From the NCBI GenBank assembly GCA_028281445.1, contig JANQJW010000029.1:1-40027 (forward strand): a DNA stretch of 40,027 nucleotides. The letters are read 5' to 3'. The notes beneath the pieces were generated by a model. It worked only from the letters and a program-made list of their open reading frames with translations, did no database searches and was not told where the DNA came from. Source of the stretch: Planctomycetota bacterium. Its GTDB lineage: Bacteria; Planctomycetota; PLA2; JAEUHO01. Every line of letters begins with the position of its first letter. Position 1 is the first letter of the stretch. Shown piece after piece: positions 35,060 to 40,027 of this stretch. Made by a program: the position numbers and the translations under genes.

Positions 35060-35904
35060 GCTGTCCGGTCTGTCACGATGTGCGCACGCCCAGGCGCCTC
35101 TTCGAGGCGCACGACAGCGCGCTCGTGCGCTGTCGCGCGTGTGCCCTCGTGCGCGTCGATCCCTACCCGTCAGCGGAAGAGGCGATCGCGCAGTACGACG
35201 CCGGCTACTTCGAGGACGCCGAGCGCGGCTACGTCGACTACGTGGCCGACGAAGCCGTGTTCCGCGCCGAGTTCCGGCGCCGGCTCCGGACGATCCAGTC
35301 GGCCGGCGGGCACGGCGCGCTGCTCGACGTCGGTTGTGCGTCGGGCGCGTTGTTGTCCGAAGCGGCGGCGCTGGGCTTCGAGGCGTCGGGCATCGAGCCG
35401 GACGAGACGATCGCGCGGCGCGCCCAGGAACGCAGCGGCTGTCCGGTGCGTGCGGGCGCGATCGAAGATGCGTTGCTGGAGGCCGCGCGCTACGACGTCG
35501 TGACGCTGTTCGACGTGCTGGAGCACGTCGTGGACCCGTTGGCGGTGCTCGCCAAGCTGCGGGTCGCCTTGCATCCGGGGGGGATGCTTGCGGTGACCGT
35601 GCCCGACTTCGGCGGTCTATGGGCACGAGTCACCGGCAAGCGATGGCCCTTCGTCACGCCGTGGGAGCACCTCCTTTACTTCACGCGTCGCACGCTGCGT
35701 CGCTCGTTGCATGAAGCTGGATACGAGCGGATTCGTTTCCACACCGCGCGTACGCCGCTGTCGCTCGGAACCGCCGCCGCCAAGGGGCCCGTGCCCGCGA
35801 ACCTGGTTCCGAAGGCATTGCACCATCGCGGCATCGGGTTGCCGGCGGGGACGCTGTTCGCGTTGGCTACCTCGCCGCCCCTGTCTGAGGCGGATATGTC
35901 CTGA
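35056..35904 (+). CDS. SAM-dependent methyltransferase with N-terminal zinc-ribbon cysteines
   Basis: The 282-residue protein begins with two CxxC pairs (Cys3/Cys6 and Cys26/Cys29), as in many sugar-related methyltransferases of the Methyltransf_23 group. The SAM fold follows with LLDVGCASG (89-97), GIEPDETIARRAQ, VTLFDVLEHVVDP and HPGGMLAVTVPD. Such enzymes often modify glycans or their lipid carriers. The start overlaps the preceding gene by ATGA. The last 38 bases overlap the convergent SGNH gene tail-to-tail. Confidence 0.9.
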   Translation: MSCPVCHDVRTPRRLFEAHDSALVRCRACALVRVDPYPSAEEAIAQYDAGYFEDAERGYVDYVADEAVFRAEFRRRLRTIQSAGGHGALLDVGCASGALLSEAAALGFEASGIEPDETIARRAQERSGCPVRAGAIEDALLEAARYDVVTLFDVLEHVVDPLAVLAKLRVALHPGGMLAVTVPDFGGLWARVTGKRWPFVTPWEHLLYFTRRTLRRSLHEAGYERIRFHTARTPLSLGTAAAKGPVPANLVPKALHHRGIGLPAGTLFALATSPPLSEADMS

Positions 35905-36925
35905 GCAGCACGCGACAGACATCGCTCTCGAAGTTCCGGTCGCCGGACGCAGCGAGCAGGCGGCAGACCTCGGACGCAATCTCGACGGTGTAGTGGGCCG
36001 GGTCCCACCAGTTCGCGTCCGTCTTCGTCCAGCGCGAAGGGAACTGGAGGTCGACGAGCCGCAGGCTCGGCACGTCGCGGAGGTTCGCGGCGAGCTCCTC
36101 CTTGGCCAGCCGGAGCGGCGGCTGCGCGACGACGTGCAGCGGCGGGAGCATGAGGATCTTCTCGGTCGCCGGCGGCACCAGCGCGAGCAGGGCACGGAGC
36201 TCGTCGAGCTTGTAGTGCATCCGCGTCTCGAGGCCCGGGACCTGCCACGCTTCGGTCGTTCGGCGCTGCGCTTCGCCGTAGAGCTTCTCGTGGACCTTCG
36301 CGGGGTCGTATGCCTGCGTCTCGGGCACGAAGCGCCGGTAGCCATCCGCGCGGTAGTGCGCCTGCTCGCCCGTGAAGACCTGCCAGAGCTGGAGGCCCGC
36401 ATGCCGGATGGCCTGCAGGTCGAGCAGGTGGGCGTATTCGTTCCACGGAGACTCGTCGTACATGTACTCCGGGAAGCGTTCCGCGCCGTACTTCAGGTTT
36501 GCGCCCTCGCCGTCGAGCCAGTACGGACCGATCGAGAGAATCACGCGGCGCGCGCCCGGGTGGTACTGCATGAAGAGACGCAGCGCGCGCGTCTGCTCGT
36601 AGCGCGTGGCGGCGCCCATCGTCAGCGTCGCGAACCGGCCGCCGAACGCGCGGTCGAGATCCGCCGGGTCCAGCAGCATCGCCGTGGACGACCCGAAGAC
36701 GGCACTGTCGAAGCGCGCCTTGCGTGCGACGCCGGCGACGACCTTGCGCTGGTCGCTCGTGACCGGCTTGCGGTCGAGCGCCGGAGAGAGCGGGAGCATG
36801 TCGTACGGGTCGACGATCGCGAGGAACGCGTAGAACCCGCCCAGCACGGTCACGTACGTGACCCCGAAGAACGTGCAGAAGCGCCGCCAGGGCGCGGCGT
36901 CAGAACTGGAAGTAGATGAACTCAA
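35867..36925 (-). CDS. SGNH/AlgJ-like membrane-anchored acyltransferase-associated protein
   Basis: The 352-residue protein has one N-terminal membrane segment (about 17-37), then an SGNH-type domain with nucleophile region VFGSSTAML (Ser78/Ser79) and a late Asp-x-x-His pair in WWDPAHYT (Asp308, His311). This is the pattern of AlgJ/AlgX-type proteins that receive an acetyl group from an MBOAT partner and place it on a glycan. The MBOAT gene is directly upstream. No ATG or GTG gives a full N-terminus; TTG 36925 does, and overlaps the MBOAT stop by 26 bases, implying translational coupling. This start is inferred. It is convergent with the methyltransferase. Confidence 0.85.
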   Translation of the reverse strand: MSSSTSSSDAAPWRRFCTFFGVTYVTVLGGFYAFLAIVDPYDMLPLSPALDRKPVTSDQRKVVAGVARKARFDSAVFGSSTAMLLDPADLDRAFGGRFATLTMGAATRYEQTRALRLFMQYHPGARRVILSIGPYWLDGEGANLKYGAERFPEYMYDESPWNEYAHLLDLQAIRHAGLQLWQVFTGEQAHYRADGYRRFVPETQAYDPAKVHEKLYGEAQRRTTEAWQVPGLETRMHYKLDELRALLALVPPATEKILMLPPLHVVAQPPLRLAKEELAANLRDVPSLRLVDLQFPSRWTKTDANWWDPAHYTVEIASEVCRLLAASGDRNFESDVCRVLLRTYPPQTGAAR

Positions 36926-38273
36926 CGTAGGGCTTGGATCCGATGCGAATGAGAATGTAGGTGAGCGCAAGCGCCAGCGCGATCGCCACGAGCCGCCGAG
37001 GGCGCATCGTCTCGGCGACGTGTTGGCTCGTCGGGCCGACGATCGAGACGAGGGCCGCGATGCCGTAGACGGTGAGCGCGCCCGGCACCGCTGTGCCGAG
37101 TCCGTTCGCCCCGAACATGCCTGCCAGCAGCGGTCCGATGGCGCCGTAGGACTCGGAGCGGAAGATGGCCAGGCTGAGCATGAAGACAAACATCGTGACG
37201 GCCCAGCAGAGGACCGCAGGCAGCTTGAAGCCAACGCGGCTCCAGAGGACCAGCACCACGAAATACACCGCGTGGCACGCGCCGAAGAGGACCTTGGGCC
37301 ACGAGGCGCCGTGCCACAAGCCGCCGAGCAGCATGGTGACGGCAAGCGCCGTGGCTTGCCTGAGGCGGCCGCGGCGGCTGCCGCCCATCGGGATGTAGAG
37401 GTAGTCGCGCATGAAGCGCGAGAGCGTCATGTGCCAGCGGCGCCAGAAGATCGCGATGGAGGTCGCGCGGTAGGGCACGTTGAAGTTGTCGGGCAGCCGG
37501 AAGCCGCACAGGAGACCGAGGCCGATGGCCATGTCGGAGTACCCCGAGAAGTCGAAGTAGACCTGCAGCGTGAAGCCGGCCGTCGCGACCCAGCCTTCCA
37601 CCGCGCTCACCGTGCCGCCGGCCTGGATGGCCGTGAAGATCGGGTCGCTGATCGCTGCGATCGGATCCGCGAGCAAGACCTTCTTCGCGAGGCCGATGAT
37701 CAGCAGGAACGTGCCCTGGCCGATGCGCTCCCAGAGGCCCTCGCGGCGCGGGTCGCGAGGGAACTGATCGAGGATCTCGTCGTGGCGGACGATGGGGCCG
37801 GCGATGAGCTGCGGGAAGAACGTGACGTAGAGGAAATAGTCGCGGAACGCGTAGCGTCGCTTGTTGCCGCCGGTGACGTCTGCGAGATAGGAGATCTGCT
37901 GGAAGGTGAAGAAGCTGATCCCCAGCGGCAGAACGATGTCGAAAGACCGGTGGGTCTGCCCGAAGAGCGCAAGCAGGTTCTCTGCGAAGAAGTCTGCGTA
38001 CTTGAAGATGCTGATCAGAACCAGGTTCAGCGCGATGCCGGCCACGAGCAGCCACTTGCTGTGCGAGCGGCTGAAGGCATGCACGAGCAACCAGTTCGCG
38101 ATGACGGATCCGACGAGCAGCGGCACGAGCCGCACGTCCCACCACGCGTAGAACGCGACCGAAGTAACGCACAGGAGGTTGAGGCGTGCGTTGCGGTTCC
38201 CGGCGAGGGCGTAGTAGAGGCCGAGCGTCAGCGGCAGGAACGCCAGCAGGAAGATGAACGAGTTGAAGAGCAT
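36900..38273 (-). CDS. MBOAT-family O-acyltransferase (AlgI-like)
   Basis: The 457-residue polytopic protein matches AlgI/PatA-type acyltransferases. It opens with MLFNSFIFLLAFLPLTLGLYY. FKYADFF and PLGISFFTFQQISYLAD follow, then QVYFDFSGYSDMAIGLG, the WRRWHMTLSRFMRDYLYIP segment with His281, and the catalytic GGLWHGASW with His321. It moves acyl groups, usually acetyl, across the membrane for O-acylation of an exported polysaccharide or peptidoglycan. A GGGCGGGG purine stretch precedes ATG 38273. It shares an operon with the SGNH protein. Confidence 0.95.
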   Translation of the reverse strand: MLFNSFIFLLAFLPLTLGLYYALAGNRNARLNLLCVTSVAFYAWWDVRLVPLLVGSVIANWLLVHAFSRSHSKWLLVAGIALNLVLISIFKYADFFAENLLALFGQTHRSFDIVLPLGISFFTFQQISYLADVTGGNKRRYAFRDYFLYVTFFPQLIAGPIVRHDEILDQFPRDPRREGLWERIGQGTFLLIIGLAKKVLLADPIAAISDPIFTAIQAGGTVSAVEGWVATAGFTLQVYFDFSGYSDMAIGLGLLCGFRLPDNFNVPYRATSIAIFWRRWHMTLSRFMRDYLYIPMGGSRRGRLRQATALAVTMLLGGLWHGASWPKVLFGACHAVYFVVLVLWSRVGFKLPAVLCWAVTMFVFMLSLAIFRSESYGAIGPLLAGMFGANGLGTAVPGALTVYGIAALVSIVGPTSQHVAETMRPRRLVAIALALALTYILIRIGSKPYVEFIYFQF

Positions 38274-38377
38274 GCCCCGCCCAATCGGATTGTCCCGATT
38301 CGGTGGCGCGTCGCTAGAAGTAGTTGAGCGCGGGGCTCGCCGTCACTACTCACCCCCTGGCGGGCTCCGCCGCTCTG

Positions 38378-40027
38378 CTACTTCCCCACGCGTTCAATCC
38401 GGAAGCTGAGGTGCGCCCAGCCGTCGATCTCGAAGTGCTCGACGCGGACTGCGTGGGATCCCGTAGTGAGATCCAATTCGCAGACGTCCTCGGTAGGGGC
38501 GTGGTGCGTCCAGTTGTCGATCACGCGCTTGTCGCCCACGTAGACGCGAACGCCGTCGTCCGACACCGTGCGGATGCGGTAGCGGCCGGCGTCGAGCTGA
38601 AGCACGGTCGTTGCGACGGTGGCGAAGCGGTCGTTGTCCTTCTCGAACGGCCCCGCGTTCTGCCACGGGAAGTCGAGAGATTTGATGCGCTCACGCTTGC
38701 CGGGCTCGCCCTTCGTCACCGCCGCGAAGTCGTTCTCTCGCGGGTCCTTCGTCCAGCGGTGAAACGCGACGTCCCACTCGACGTCCAGCAGCGTGCCGTT
38801 CGCGCTGAGCTCGCCCGTGTCGGTCTTGACCTTGATCTCGAACGGCACGATCGAGCCGCGCTGTGCTCCGCCGGGCAAGGGGAGCAAGCGCACGGTCAGC
38901 GTCGCGGGCAGCTCGCCCTGCGGCTTGTCGATCTCGACGTCCTTGCGCACAGAGCTCGCCAGGTAGGCGCCGGTGCCGCTCAGGTGCACCTGGGCCGTGG
39001 CACCCGCGGCGGCCTGGTACGCCGGCCACGCGTGGGGCATCCGCGGATCGACCGGACCCCACTCCCCGATTCGAATCTGCTCTCGTCCGCGCGGCGTATC
39101 GGGTCCTAGGCGCGCGCGGCGCTTCGTCGACACGTTCGGCGTTGCTGGCAGACGCGAGGGCGGACGCACGATGCCGAGCGCCGTCGGCATCGTCATGGGG
39201 TCGAACCCGCCCTCGCCGCGGAGATAGCCGCGGCGCTCGTTCTTCGCGGGCACGGCCCACGCGGCCCCGGACTCGTTGCGGACCAGGAGCGGGCGTGGGC
39301 GCGTTCGCGAACGCTGGCCGCTGAAGAGGTTGTGCTCGACGCTGCCCGGCGTGGTCTTGGCGCCGAGGTCGAGCAGGATCTCTCGACCGTGGATCACGTT
39401 CCAGCGGATGCTCGTCGATCGGTCCTGCACGAGGCGCACCGCGACGTCACAGCTCAGGATGTCGTTGCCGTGGATCTGGTTGCTCGACGAAGACGTATCG
39501 CCCTTCTTGCCGAAGACCCCGTCGACGAAGGCCTTGTCGAAGTCCCACCAGAGATGCACGCCCGCGGGCGCGCTCGTGATGCGGTTGGCGACGATGCGGT
39601 TCTCCTGGCCGTGCTCGATCGAGACGCCGGCTGTCTTGCAGCTCTCGATCTTGTTGCCGCCGATCAAGCTGCGGCGGCTGTAGCCTGCCCAGACGCCGTG
39701 GTCGCTGTCGCTGCAGTCGTTGCGCACGAACGTGTTGTTCTCGCTGAACGTCGCTTCGATGCCGTTGGCCACGGCGTGCGAGAAGTCGTTCTCGAACACG
39801 AGGTTGTCGTTGGAGCCGCCGACGCCCGTCTTCTCCGTCGTCTCGTTTCCGGCATAAAGGAAGAAGCCATCGCCGCCGTGCGTAGCGGAGTTTCCGACGA
39901 AGACGTTTTCGCGACACTGTTCGAAGACGAGGATGCCGGCTGAATCCTGCCCGCGGTGATAGACGCCGTGGCTGTAGCCGCGCACGCACCAGTCACAGAA
40001 GTTGCCGGCGACGGTGCAGCGCCTGCT
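38378..40027 (-). CDS. Right-handed beta-helix protein with C-terminal PA14-like domain, N-terminus outside window
   Basis: The frame is open through the window edge, so the N-terminus is missing; 549 residues are visible. The first 240 form parallel beta-helix coils with repeated N-x-x-V/I patterns (NLVFENDFSHAVANGIEA, NRIVANRITSAPAGVHL), as in NosD, pectate lyase or AlgG-like proteins. A Pro/Arg-rich linker follows, then a composite beta region. The last 100 residues form a PA14-like domain (LQLDAGRYRIRTVSDDGVRVYVGDKRVIDNW). It is probably a secreted glycan-binding or glycan-modifying protein. It lies 104 bases upstream of the MBOAT gene, pointing the same way. Confidence 0.88.
   Translation of the reverse strand, partial: SRRCTVAGNFCDWCVRGYSHGVYHRGQDSAGILVFEQCRENVFVGNSATHGGDGFFLYAGNETTEKTGVGGSNDNLVFENDFSHAVANGIEATFSENNTFVRNDCSDSDHGVWAGYSRRSLIGGNKIESCKTAGVSIEHGQENRIVANRITSAPAGVHLWWDFDKAFVDGVFGKKGDTSSSSNQIHGNDILSCDVAVRLVQDRSTSIRWNVIHGREILLDLGAKTTPGSVEHNLFSGQRSRTRPRPLLVRNESGAAWAVPAKNERRGYLRGEGGFDPMTMPTALGIVRPPSRLPATPNVSTKRRARLGPDTPRGREQIRIGEWGPVDPRMPHAWPAYQAAAGATAQVHLSGTGAYLASSVRKDVEIDKPQGELPATLTVRLLPLPGGAQRGSIVPFEIKVKTDTGELSANGTLLDVEWDVAFHRWTKDPRENDFAAVTKGEPGKRERIKSLDFPWQNAGPFEKDNDRFATVATTVLQLDAGRYRIRTVSDDGVRVYVGDKRVIDNWTHHAPTEDVCELDLTTGSHAVRVEHFEIDGWAHLSFRIERVGK

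Noticed and set aside
32360..35626. Very long minus-strand open frame (over 1000 codons) opposite HtrA and the GT87-methyltransferase genes
   Set aside because: It is antisense to three well-supported genes and its translation is low-complexity Arg/Asp/His; a typical shadow frame in GC-rich DNA.
38274..38377. Remnant coding sequence upstream of the MBOAT gene (minus-strand frame ending ALNYF-stop)
   Set aside because: The readable piece is too short to assign, and the 104-bp gap is ordinary for an intergenic space.
1..40027. Insertion sequences, prophage, tRNA, rRNA or CRISPR repeats
   Set aside because: Read through both strands at coarse scale, I found no transposase, integrase, repeat array or tRNA-like cloverleaf that I could support.

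Overview
The window is a 40 kb piece of a GC-rich bacterial chromosome carrying about 29 protein genes, with no rRNA, tRNA, CRISPR array, transposase or phage gene that I can see. The style is that of a planctomycete or a close relative. I base this on two ECF sigma factor / Hanks-type Ser/Thr kinase pairs, two sigma factors fused to a membrane anchor and an exported beta-sandwich region, an exported TPR-CHAT protein, many lipoproteins and signal-peptide proteins of unknown function, and frequent GTG/TTG starts. No marker gene fixes the taxon, so this is inference.

Layout. 1-462: a response regulator cut by the window edge (minus), then about 630 bp without a convincing gene. 1097-5337: a membrane-anchored ECF sigma factor (plus) facing a LamG lipoprotein (minus) whose 3' end looks truncated and runs antisense into the sigma gene. 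5489-9981: a small unknown protein, then a minus-strand operon of an ECF sigma factor and a kinase with an N-terminal zinc-finger-like segment and a C-terminal exported domain with a CxxCH haem motif, and a divergent exported protein of unknown function. 9985-14934: a minus-strand run of a serine beta-lactamase-fold hydrolase, a signal-peptide helical-repeat protein, a nucleoside-phosphorylase-fold enzyme and an HExxH lipoprotein. 15028-17130: a second membrane-anchored ECF sigma factor. 17144-25164: a crotonase, an exported TPR-CHAT protein, and divergently a kinase-WD40 membrane protein followed by its ECF sigma factor. 25188-30200: a minus-strand run of lipoproteins, a GNAT acetyltransferase, a trans-aconitate-methyltransferase-like enzyme, an exported unknown protein and a type II NADH dehydrogenase. 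30369-33154: a small cysteine-pair protein, an ARPP-1-like exported protein and an HtrA-like PDZ protease. 33194-40027: an envelope polysaccharide group with a GT87-like transferase fused to a methyltransferase, a second methyltransferase, an SGNH/AlgJ-like protein, an MBOAT O-acyltransferase and a beta-helix/PA14 protein cut by the window edge.

How the parts work together. The dominant theme is transcription control joined to the envelope: four ECF sigma factors and two transmembrane kinases in 24 kb. Two sigmas are physically tethered to the membrane, one is encoded with a kinase carrying a candidate anti-sigma zinc segment and a haem sensor, and one follows a kinase with a WD40 propeller outside the membrane. 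The last 7 kb probably build and O-acetylate an exported glycan. The best candidates for something undescribed are the sigma / zinc-kinase-haem module at 5875-8374 and the pair of tethered sigma factors.
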